Notes under the pieces: generated by a model
What the model was told of the DNA's origin: nothing
What the model saw: only the letters and a program-made list of their open reading frames with translations
Database searches by the model: none
In this document: positions 1 to 6,518 of the stretch, in pieces
Numbering within the stretch: the first letter of the stretch is position 1
How the letters are laid out: each line of letters starts with the position of its first letter
Program-made: the position numbers and the translations under genes
Origin: Candidatus Gallibacteroides avistercoris
Lineage (GTDB): Bacteria > Bacteroidota > Bacteroidia > Bacteroidales > CHK158-818
Assembly: GCA_018714665.1 (NCBI GenBank)
Contig: DVNA01000112.1
Location: 1 to 6,630 of the forward strand
Direction of reading: 5' to 3'
Length of the DNA: 6,630 nucleotides

Positions 1-158
1 TTCTTATGTGTATGGACGGCCGTGCAACCTTAACGGATAATAACGGGTATAAAACAGAAATAAAACAAGGGGACACGTTCCTGATTCCGGCAAATACGCA
101 ATGGGTAGAAATTGTACCTTCCGACTCCATTAAATTGGTAGAAAGTTATATTGGATAA
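1..158 (+). CDS. manA: Mannose-6-phosphate isomerase, class I, C-terminal fragment
   Basis: This is the 3' end of a gene that begins outside the window. The reading frame enters at position 3 and gives 51 residues, starting LMCMDGRATL and ending VESYIG before a TAA at 156-158. The pattern of a short GRATL strand, a KQGDTFLIPA turn and a final xxLVESYIG strand is that of the C-terminal cupin domain of type I phosphomannose isomerases, where the same GD-x-x-LIPA turn occurs. The family interconverts mannose-6-phosphate and fructose-6-phosphate in the cytoplasm using zinc. The metal-binding residues lie upstream and cannot be checked here. A strong hairpin follows 17 bases after the stop, so transcription probably ends before the next gene. 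Another cupin-ended sugar isomerase is possible, but the C-terminal signature fits ManA best. Confidence 0.8.
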   Translation, partial: LMCMDGRATLTDNNGYKTEIKQGDTFLIPANTQWVEIVPSDSIKLVESYIG

Positions 159-174
159 AAATTACAATTCGTTA

Positions 175-211
175 AAAATCAGGATGATTCTATTTAAATT
201 ATCCTGATTTT
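175..211 (+). terminator. Rho-independent-type terminator after manA
   Basis: An 11-bp perfect stem is formed by AAAATCAGGAT (175-185) and ATCCTGATTTT (201-211), with a 15-nt AT-rich loop. The descending arm ends in TTTT and the ascending arm begins with AAAA, which is the usual look of an intrinsic terminator. It lies 17 bases after the manA stop codon and about 70 bases before the GH92 promoter element. The A/T flanks make it able to work in both directions. Confidence 0.75.
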
Positions 212-271
212 CTATGTATAAGAACAACAAGAATAGTTTTGATTACTTCCCAATACGATAGGATAGATTTC

Positions 272-302
272 GAATAAATATTACATTTGCAAATATTTAT
301 TC
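272..302. repeat. Perfect 11-bp inverted repeat around the GH92 promoter
   Basis: GAATAAATATT at 272-282 is the exact reverse complement of AATATTTATTC at 292-302. The 9-base spacer (acatttgca) carries most of the -7 promoter element. The arms are almost pure A/T, so chance is a serious alternative. The position is nevertheless what one would expect of an operator that blocks or positions RNA polymerase. No regulator gene is present in the window to match it. Confidence 0.5.
282..289 (+). promoter_or_regulatory. Bacteroidota -7 promoter element for the GH92 gene
   Basis: TACATTTG matches the Bacteroidota sigma-ABfr -7 consensus TAnnTTTG exactly and is followed by C. It would place the transcription start near 296 and give a 5' leader of roughly 70 nt before the ATG at 369. 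I see no good -33 TTTG at the expected 19-22 base distance, so the call rests on one half of the promoter plus its location between a terminator and a gene. Confidence 0.55.
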
Positions 303-368
303 AAAGAAATCAAGACAAACAAATTTTAAAAAGGTCGTAATAAAACACACAAACAAATTAACAAGAAA

Positions 369-2732
369 ATGAAAAACAAAAACATGAGCAGGAACATACT
401 GGCTGCGTTGGGATGTTTCCTTTTGGTTGCTTGTACAACAAATAACCAAACGCTATTGGGGGCCGAAGAATCGTTGACACAATATGTTGAACCTCGCATC
501 GGTACGGCACATTGTCGATGGTTCCATTTCGCTCCGGGGGCACTTCCTTTCGGATTGGCAAAACCAGCAGCAGCTACCAATGCAAGTTTAGGGAACAATT
601 CTGGATGGGAAGCTACGGGATATGATTACCGCGATACCACGATTGAAGGATTTCCTTGTCTGCATGAGTTTCAGGTAGGAGGTATCGTGTTGATGCCTAC
701 CGTTGGCGAGCTAAAAACCGTTCCGGGAGCCGTCAATTCGAAAGGAGAAGGATATCGTTCAGAATTCAGTCACGATGATGAAGTAGCTACGGCCGGATAC
801 TATTCCGTTCTATTAAAGGATTATAACATCAAGGCCGAGCTAACAGCTACAAAGCGAGTTGCTTATCAGCGATTTACATTCCCTGAAAGCGGTGAGAGCC
901 ACATTCTGTTCGATATAGGAAACCGCCAAGGTGAAAGCGGTCCGGCCGTCGATGCCGAAGTAACTGTTTGTAGCAATGACCTGGTGGAAGGTTGGGTAAA
1001 GACTTTACCGGAATACAGCAAAAAATACCAAGACGGAGCAACGGTTACTATGTTTTTTTCCGCAAAACTGGACAAAGAGGCTGAATCATTCGGTACGTTT
1101 ATCAAGGAAGATGTAAAAGCCGGACAACCTACTATAAAAGGAGTCGGAGCAGGAGCGTACCTGAATTATCAGACAAAGGCGGGAGAAACGATTACAGCCA
1201 AAGTAGGACTTTCCTATACTTCTGTTGAAAATGCCCGGTTGAATCGCGAAAAAGAGACCGACAATGACCGGCTTACGTTCGATCAGGTACGTGAAGCTTC
1301 TCACCAAACGTGGGAAGAGTATCTGGGCCGGATTCGTGTTGAAACACCTGTCAAAGAAGATAAGATAAAATTCTATACCGGTTTGTATCACGCTATTCTG
1401 GGACGCGGTTTGGCCAGCGATATCAATGGAGCCTATCCGAAAAATGACGGTACGATAGGCCAGCTTCCGATGGAAAACGGAGAACCGAAATTTTCATTTT
1501 ACAACACAGACGGTATTTGGGGTGGACAATGGAACCTGATTCAAGTCTGGGCATTGGCATATCCGGAGTATTTGTCGGATTACGTCAGTACACATTTGCA
1601 AGTTTATAAAGATGCCGGATGGTTGGGCGACGGGATTGCTTGTAGCCGTTACGTTTCGGGTGTCGGTACCAATCAGTTAGGGAATGTCATAGCAGCGGCC
1701 TATTTGTGCGGTATCCGCGATTTTGATGTAGAAACGGCCTATGCGGCAGCCCGTAAAAATGAATTGGATGGCGAGAATCGTCCCATGGGAGCCGGCAAAC
1801 TGGATACAGACCAGTTTGTTAAATATGGATATGTCCCACACAAAGACCAAGGAGAAGGTGCCCTTGAATTATGGATGTTCTCGGCCTCGCATACGTTGGA
1901 ATATTCTTTCGGAGCTTATGCCGTAGCTCAGATGGCCAAAGAGTTGGGCAAAATGGACGATTATAACCAATTGATGGATTTATCGAAAGGCTGGGAACGT
2001 ATTTATAACGAAGAGACTGATTTAATCCAGCCGAAACTGGAAAACGGACAGTTTATCGAAAACTTCGATCCGATGCAAGTATGGAGAGGTTTCCAGGAAG
2101 GGAATGCCTATCAATATACGTTCTACATACCGCATGATGCCAAGGCGCTGATACAGAAGATGGGTAAAGAAGAATTCACCCAACGGTTGGATAGTATTTT
2201 CATCATTTCACAAGATATGATTTTCAGTGGAGGTAAAACCATTGATGCCTTTGCCGGACTGAGAACATACTACAACCAGGGCAATCAACCGTGTTTGCAT
2301 ATCTCTTGGCTGTTTAATCAGGCTGAACGATATGACTTGACTCAGAAATGGGTACGTGCTATCCTAGACGAATTTTACGGTACGGATGGTATTCACGGCT
2401 ACGGTTACGGACAAGACGAAGATCAAGGCCAGTTAGGCGCTTGGTATGTTATTTCTTCTTTGGGAATGTTCGATATAAAAGGGTTGGCTTCCATCGATCC
2501 TACGTTTGCGTTGGGTAGTACTTTGTTCGACAAAGTAACCATCCAATTGAATAAGGATTATTATCCGGGCGATACCTTTGTCATTGAAGCTACCAACAAC
2601 GACAAACAACACATTTATGTAAAGAAATACGAATTGAATGGAAAAACATTGTCCGTACCGGAGATAAAATTCAAGGATGTAGTGAAAGGTGGTCATCTCT
2701 CTGTTGAAATGACAGATACCCCTACTTTATAA
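369..2732 (+). CDS. GH92 family exo-alpha-mannosidase-like lipoprotein
   Basis: A 787-residue protein, close to the usual GH92 length. The signal peptide ends in the lipobox LVAC, with Cys22 the predicted lipidation site. The residues after it (TTNNQT) are uncharged, which predicts an outer-membrane lipoprotein facing the periplasm. The N-terminal beta-sandwich starts at YVEPRIGT (39-46) with PGALPFGL (56-63); the helical domain begins around 310. GH92 hallmarks are EGNAYQYTFYIPHD (577-590), where Glu577 fits the family's general acid, DEDQGQLGAWYV (683-694), whose Asp683 and Asp685 fit the general base region, and the terminal ALGSTLFDKVTIQL strand (714-727). Known members are calcium-dependent inverting alpha-mannosidases that trim host or fungal mannans. 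Two canonical blocks differ: FSHTHLSGTG is replaced by FPCLHEFQVGG (95-105), and the (H/N)EP motif reads NQP (639-641). The linkage and even the sugar are therefore uncertain. Met6 is an alternative start; the A-rich leader favours 369. Confidence 0.88.
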   Translation: MKNKNMSRNILAALGCFLLVACTTNNQTLLGAEESLTQYVEPRIGTAHCRWFHFAPGALPFGLAKPAAATNASLGNNSGWEATGYDYRDTTIEGFPCLHEFQVGGIVLMPTVGELKTVPGAVNSKGEGYRSEFSHDDEVATAGYYSVLLKDYNIKAELTATKRVAYQRFTFPESGESHILFDIGNRQGESGPAVDAEVTVCSNDLVEGWVKTLPEYSKKYQDGATVTMFFSAKLDKEAESFGTFIKEDVKAGQPTIKGVGAGAYLNYQTKAGETITAKVGLSYTSVENARLNREKETDNDRLTFDQVREASHQTWEEYLGRIRVETPVKEDKIKFYTGLYHAILGRGLASDINGAYPKNDGTIGQLPMENGEPKFSFYNTDGIWGGQWNLIQVWALAYPEYLSDYVSTHLQVYKDAGWLGDGIACSRYVSGVGTNQLGNVIAAAYLCGIRDFDVETAYAAARKNELDGENRPMGAGKLDTDQFVKYGYVPHKDQGEGALELWMFSASHTLEYSFGAYAVAQMAKELGKMDDYNQLMDLSKGWERIYNEETDLIQPKLENGQFIENFDPMQVWRGFQEGNAYQYTFYIPHDAKALIQKMGKEEFTQRLDSIFIISQDMIFSGGKTIDAFAGLRTYYNQGNQPCLHISWLFNQAERYDLTQKWVRAILDEFYGTDGIHGYGYGQDEDQGQLGAWYVISSLGMFDIKGLASIDPTFALGSTLFDKVTIQLNKDYYPGDTFVIEATNNDKQHIYVKKYELNGKTLSVPEIKFKDVVKGGHLSVEMTDTPTL

Positions 2733-2771
2733 CACTATAAACACTCCATTGCGCAATTAGCAATAGAGCAT

Positions 2772-2813
2772 AAGAAGAATCTGGTATTTTATTCAGAATA
2801 CCAGATTCTTCTT
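2772..2813 (+). terminator. 17-bp hairpin terminator between convergent genes
   Basis: AAGAAGAATCTGGTATT (2772-2788) pairs perfectly over 17 bp with 2797-2813, leaving an 8-nt loop (ttattcag). The plus-strand side ends TTCTTCTTGTTGTATTT, which is U-rich but interrupted. It sits 39 bases after the GH92 stop. The minus-strand gene ends at 2964, about 150 bases to the right, so the same hairpin could also stop transcripts from that side, although no U-run follows it there (TATGCT). The remaining sequence of this gap, 2814-2963, shows no gene that I can support. Confidence 0.75.
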
Positions 2814-2963
2814 GTTGTATTTAGCCTCTTGTTTCCGGGCTGTTTTGTGATTCTATTAAGGCTGAGGTGTTACCGTTAATCGATAAAAGATATTAAAAAG
2901 ATCCAATCGACCACAGGTGATTTCATTTGCAAAATATATGAATTGGCTGTTTGACAATAGCCG

Positions 2964-4811
2964 TTATTTCTCCTGTTTCAATACACCAACCATCCCTGCT
3001 GATCCGGTATATAAACATTCCGTTGAGCTTAACGGGACGACAGTATTAATTAATGAATTGGATTTTTTATGTCGCCACAACAATTTTCCGGTATCGGCTT
3101 CAAGGGCAAATATCTCTCCACGCATGGTACTGCCAAAAACAACATTCTCTTTTTCTACCAACATGGATGGCATCAATTCATAACCATATCCTACGTACGT
3201 AGCCCATAGCTTTTGTGGCTTGTCCGATACGGCAGAAAAACAGACAACGCTATCCTCCATGGTTTTACAATAGATTCTACTATTGTCGGCCGAGATGCCG
3301 ATCATCTCCCGCACGTGCGACTGGTTGGTCCGCCATACGGTCTCTCCCGTCTGCTCGTCTATTGCAGACAACACCCTGTCAGGGGCTACAATGAATACCT
3401 TTCCATGGGCAGCCACCGGCCAAACTGCGGCCGGAGAAAAATGCATACCCTTGCGGGGACCTTGCCATTTCCAGCATAACTCTCCGCTCCTTTTATCCAA
3501 TGCATACAGGTAACTGTCCCAAGCACCGAATATAACCTTATCCTGAAACAGCAAAGGTTTCGTTTCGACGTATCCGTTCAAACCGGCAAAAGACCATCTC
3601 TCTCTCCCGGTCTTTATCTCTATGGCCCGGAATATACCGTCGCTTCCGCCGATATAGGCAATACCTTTTTCTACGGTTACAGCTCCTAAGACCGGACGAG
3701 TGGTAGCAAGCGTCCATAATAACTTCCCGTTCCGGGCATTGAGCCCGTATATATTATTGTCGGCCGATCCGAATACAACGATGTCTTCATCAACAGCCGG
3801 AGTACCTACAATCCGGTTCTGTGTCTGAAATTGCCAGATTCTCTTTCCATCTTTCAACCGGAAACAACTTAAAACGCCCAAATCATCCCCTACATAAATC
3901 CGTTTGTCATACAATACGGGAGAAGAGTAGATAGCATTACCGGTCTCCACGGTCCAACGTTCTTCTATTTGAGGATAAGTGTCATTTATTGAAAAATCGG
4001 GACGCTCATACGGTGTTGTATCTGCTGAATAATAGGAATGTTTAAATGAATATCCTCCCCACTTGCGAGGAGACTCCCCTATTAAATGTTCATACACCAG
4101 AATTGAATCGGAAGTAACCTCGTATAATGAATATCCACCCAGATGTTCTCTGTCCCTCAATGTAGAACGGTTAATGATAGCCGGAATACCATCATATTGT
4201 GCCAGGCGGTTTGCGTGATAATGCCCGCTCAGGATAGCTTTAATGTTATATGGTCGGATAAGATCGGTTACTTCGTACCAGTTGTCGACATCGCCTTTTA
4301 ACAACGGATAATGCGTAATGATAATCACCGGTTTCTCTTTCTCGGCCTTTTGTAAATGATCTTTCAGCCAACTAATATCTTGCGGAGCTACGTGCCCTTC
4401 GGCCATTCGGATAACGGGCCCGGTATTAAACCCCAAGAATAATATCCCACGGTGTTCAAACTGAAAACGGTCAGACCCGAATATCCTTCCGAAATCGGTT
4501 GCTCCGGATTCACTCCATTTGGTTTCATGATTTCCCGAGGTTACGTAATATTTAGGTTTAAGTCCGTCCAATATGTGTTTCGCCTTTTCGAGAGACGAGC
4601 GGTCGCCCGTCTCGCTCAGATCGCCCGAAACAATCACAAAATCGATACCAGGGGTACGATTGATCTGTTCGATAACATGTCGTACGTCGTTTTCGGCGAC
4701 GGAGTCGGCTGTTATATGCAGGTCTGACATCAAAGCAAATTTAAATGTCTGCCCTTGTACCGATACGACCCAGAATAGAAATGTGAAAAGGGTCCAAAAT
4801 AAAGATTTCAT
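2964..4811 (-). CDS. Secreted metallophosphoesterase fused to a PQQ-type beta-propeller
   Basis: A 615-residue protein starting at the ATG whose complement is 4809-4811. An N-terminal Sec signal peptide (about 1-20, hydrophobic core LFWTLFTFLFWVV, likely cut after VQG) points to the periplasm. Residues 22-245 form a calcineurin-like phosphoesterase domain with every metal-ligand block present: SDLH (Asp30, His32), GD (Asp64), GNHE (Asn94, His95), THYP (His167) and GHYH (His197, His199). After a linker, residues 284-612 hold about eight tryptophan-docking repeats spaced near 40 residues, such as GKRIWQF, GKLLWTL, GRERWSF, GETVWRT and GKLLWRH. These are typical of PQQ_2/BamB-like beta-propellers. 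The first domain should hydrolyse a phosphomono- or phosphodiester using two metal ions. The propeller probably binds a partner or substrate; binding of real PQQ is not implied. The substrate is unknown. The gene is transcribed alone, convergent with the GH92 gene. Confidence 0.88.
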   Translation of the reverse strand: MKSLFWTLFTFLFWVVSVQGQTFKFALMSDLHITADSVAENDVRHVIEQINRTPGIDFVIVSGDLSETGDRSSLEKAKHILDGLKPKYYVTSGNHETKWSESGATDFGRIFGSDRFQFEHRGILFLGFNTGPVIRMAEGHVAPQDISWLKDHLQKAEKEKPVIIITHYPLLKGDVDNWYEVTDLIRPYNIKAILSGHYHANRLAQYDGIPAIINRSTLRDREHLGGYSLYEVTSDSILVYEHLIGESPRKWGGYSFKHSYYSADTTPYERPDFSINDTYPQIEERWTVETGNAIYSSPVLYDKRIYVGDDLGVLSCFRLKDGKRIWQFQTQNRIVGTPAVDEDIVVFGSADNNIYGLNARNGKLLWTLATTRPVLGAVTVEKGIAYIGGSDGIFRAIEIKTGRERWSFAGLNGYVETKPLLFQDKVIFGAWDSYLYALDKRSGELCWKWQGPRKGMHFSPAAVWPVAAHGKVFIVAPDRVLSAIDEQTGETVWRTNQSHVREMIGISADNSRIYCKTMEDSVVCFSAVSDKPQKLWATYVGYGYELMPSMLVEKENVVFGSTMRGEIFALEADTGKLLWRHKKSNSLINTVVPLSSTECLYTGSAGMVGVLKQEK

Positions 4812-4834
4812 CAGATAGTGTTTTGTTTCGACAG

Positions 4835-4867
4835 CTAAGATACAATACTTTTTCGATGAAAAAACAA
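4835..4867 (-). promoter_or_regulatory. Candidate promoter of the metallophosphoesterase gene
   Basis: Read on the minus strand, TATCTTAG (complement of 4835-4842) matches the TAnnTTTG -7 element with one mismatch. A TTG (complement of 4865-4867) lies 22 bases upstream as a possible -33 core. The transcription start would fall near 4829, leaving a short leader of about 17 nt. The match is imperfect, so this is only a candidate. Confidence 0.3.
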
Positions 4868-4905
4868 TTTGTACTCCATCGTAAATAAATTATGGTTAGG
4901 TTGAA

Positions 4906-4913
4906 TATATTTG
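4906..4913 (+). promoter_or_regulatory. Distal -7 element upstream of the DUF3298 lipoprotein operon
   Basis: TATATTTG matches the Bacteroidota -7 consensus exactly and is followed by C. Transcription from here would give a leader of roughly 105 nt before the ATG at 5027. No TTTG is found at the normal -33 distance; the nearest one (4868-4871) is 34 bases away, too far for the standard spacing. Confidence 0.4.
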
Positions 4914-4997
4914 CGTATCAACAACTATTTTGAATAATTTCACAAAGTGGCGGTATTTTTCTTAAACGATATAAAGGAGATTCTCGCAGGAAAGAAT

Positions 4998-5005
4998 TAT
5001 ATTTG
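4998..5005 (+). promoter_or_regulatory. Proximal -7 element upstream of the DUF3298 lipoprotein operon
   Basis: A second exact TAnnTTTG match (TATATTTG, followed by C) lies 21 bases before the ATG at 5027. It would give a very short A-rich leader of about 15 nt. No -33 TTTG is visible about 20 bases upstream. Its overlap with the TTG at 5003 argues against that TTG being the translation start. Confidence 0.45.
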
Positions 5006-5026
5006 CAATATAACAATAAAAAAACT

Positions 5027-5866
5027 ATGAGAACGCTACGGAAATTTACGATTCTTTCGATAATATGCTCAGCAGTCCTAATCGGATGTAAAGATGAGAA
5101 AATCTTAAAAGACAACGACTTGTCATTCGATACCTATAAAATCGGAAAAAAACAACACCTGCTTAACGATACGACAAAAGCGGCTTGTAATTTTCAACTG
5201 ACCATGACTTTTCCGGATAAATATCCGAATGAAGAACTTTTGAAGAAAATACAAAAAGAATTTATTATCACTTTTATTGGAGAAAAATACGAAAACTTGG
5301 CTCCCAAAGAAGCCGCCAACAAATATGAAACAGATTATATAGCAGACTATATGTCGTTGGAAAACATCTATAAAGAAGAGCCGGAAAATTCCGGAGCATG
5401 GATGAACTATGAACAAATATTGGACAACAAGATTCTGTTCAACAAGAACGATTTTTTAAGTTATGGTGTAAACCTCTATACCTTTACCGGAGGAGCACAT
5501 GGCATGAGTTCGACCGTCTTTCAGGTCTTGAACCTAAAAACGGCTGCCCCCATCAAGCTAAACGATATATTTGAAGACCGCAACCTTGATAAAGTAGGTG
5601 AACTTATCAGGATGTCATTGGCACAGAAATTAGGCTATAACGCCATTTCCAAACTTGAAGATGACGGTTACGACGTTGCAGCCATCGTCCCGACCGAGAA
5701 TTTCTATATAAATGAAACCGGCATTACGTGGTTATACAATCCATATGAAATAGCGGCGTACGTCGTAGGAAAATCCGAGATCATTGTTCCCTATGCCGAT
5801 TTGCTCATTTATATAAACGAAGATAGTGCCGTATATCCTCTGGCCAAAATGCAATCTAACAATTAA
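5027..5866 (+). CDS. DUF4163/DUF3298 (RsiV-like) lipoprotein, candidate surface-exposed
   Basis: Taken from the ATG at 5027 the protein has 279 residues. An in-frame TTG at 5003 would add eight residues, but it overlaps a promoter-like box and would spoil a clean signal peptide. The signal ends in LIGC, with Cys21 lipidated, and is followed directly by Lys-Asp-Glu. That resembles the lysine/acidic lipoprotein export signal of Bacteroidota and suggests display on the cell surface. Residues 50-150 match a DUF4163-like region. The C-terminal part has DUF3298 features: YTFTGGAHG (151-159), LNLKTAAPIKLNDIF (168-182), and a block at 223-245 with NFYINE, GITWLYNPYEIAAY. The same fold is found in the extracytoplasmic half of the Bacillus anti-sigma factor RsiV, which binds lysozyme, but this protein has no cytoplasmic anti-sigma part. 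Its function is unknown. It heads a cluster, with rsmG starting five bases after its stop. Confidence 0.85.
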   Translation: MRTLRKFTILSIICSAVLIGCKDEKILKDNDLSFDTYKIGKKQHLLNDTTKAACNFQLTMTFPDKYPNEELLKKIQKEFIITFIGEKYENLAPKEAANKYETDYIADYMSLENIYKEEPENSGAWMNYEQILDNKILFNKNDFLSYGVNLYTFTGGAHGMSSTVFQVLNLKTAAPIKLNDIFEDRNLDKVGELIRMSLAQKLGYNAISKLEDDGYDVAAIVPTENFYINETGITWLYNPYEIAAYVVGKSEIIVPYADLLIYINEDSAVYPLAKMQSNN

Positions 5867-5871
5867 AAAAT

Positions 5872-6507
5872 ATGGCCATAGCAATTATCGAAAAATACTT
5901 TCCGAAAATAACGGTTGATCAGAAAGAACAATTCAACGCCTTGGGGCAACTATATCCAGAGTGGAATGAAAAAATAAATGTCATATCCCGAAAAGATATA
6001 GACAACCTGTATGAACACCATATTCTACACTCATTGGGTATTGCCAAAGTCTTTTCTCCTAAACCGGATACCTCGTTTATGGATGTCGGTACGGGAGGAG
6101 GTTTTCCCGGTATTCCATTGGCGATTTTATTTCCCGAATGTAACTTTTATTTGATAGACCGCATCGGGAAGAAAATAAAAGTAGCCGAAGAGATTGCCCA
6201 AAACATTGGATTAAAAAACGTAGCTTTTCGCCATGCCGGCGTAGAAGAAGAGAAACAAACCTTCGATTTTGTTTTGAGCCGGGCCGTTATGCCACTTTCC
6301 GATTTGGTACGCCTTGTCCGGAAAAACATCAAAAAAGAGCAGAAAAACGCCTTGCCTAACGGAGTGTTGTGTCTAAAAGGCGGAGACTTGCAGGCAGAGA
6401 TACATCCCTTTAAAAAGACTTCCCTGCTGTTTGATTTGGGCAACTATTTTAACGAAGACTTTTTTAAGACTAAAAAAGTGGTGTATGTCCAGGTATCTAA
6501 ATCATAA
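5872..6507 (+). CDS. rsmG: 16S rRNA (guanine(527)-N7)-methyltransferase RsmG
   Basis: A 211-residue cytoplasmic protein, near the short end of the usual RsmG (GidB) length. It transfers a methyl group from S-adenosylmethionine to N7 of G527 in the 530 loop of 16S rRNA; loss of the enzyme in other bacteria gives low-level streptomycin resistance. Visible family blocks are WNEKINVISRKDIDNLYEHH with HILHSL (31-55), the SAM-binding glycine loop DVGTGGGFPGIPLAI (71-85), the acidic strand end LIDRIGKK (94-101), SRAV (136-139) and LKGGD (168-172). The start at 5872 lies five bases after the stop of the upstream lipoprotein gene, and the next gene starts 11 bases after its stop, so the three are very likely co-transcribed. 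No promoter is seen directly in front of it. Confidence 0.95.
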   Translation: MAIAIIEKYFPKITVDQKEQFNALGQLYPEWNEKINVISRKDIDNLYEHHILHSLGIAKVFSPKPDTSFMDVGTGGGFPGIPLAILFPECNFYLIDRIGKKIKVAEEIAQNIGLKNVAFRHAGVEEEKQTFDFVLSRAVMPLSDLVRLVRKNIKKEQKNALPNGVLCLKGGDLQAEIHPFKKTSLLFDLGNYFNEDFFKTKKVVYVQVSKS

Positions 6508-6518
6508 AAACAGATGAC

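Noticed and set aside
326..598. Minus-strand frame of 90 codons with a hydrophobic C-terminal end, opposite the GH92 leader and signal peptide
   Set aside because: The hydrophobic run is only the complement of the A-rich leader and Lys/Asn-rich start of the GH92 gene; the frame also crosses the GH92 promoter region.
2748..2764. Short palindrome ATTGCGCAAT with a nearby GCAAT after the GH92 stop
   Set aside because: Too short to distinguish from chance, and the strong hairpin just downstream explains termination better.
2917..3183. Plus-strand open frame antisense to the end of the metallophosphoesterase gene, with a TTCATTTG box at 2922-2929 and an ATG at 2938
   Set aside because: The translated product has no recognisable family features and lies almost wholly inside a well-supported gene on the other strand. 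The box departs from TAnnTTTG at its second base. An antisense transcript cannot be excluded, but a coding gene is not supported.
4452..4818. Overlapping plus-strand frames of 81-91 codons opposite the phosphoesterase N-terminus
   Set aside because: They are antisense shadows of the conserved SDLH, GD and GNHE region, and the protein sequences look random.
4918..5416. Minus-strand frames of 65 and 97 codons over the DUF3298 lipoprotein gene and its leader
   Set aside because: Phe- and Ile-rich translations of the A-rich complement, with no domain features; they overlap a clear gene.
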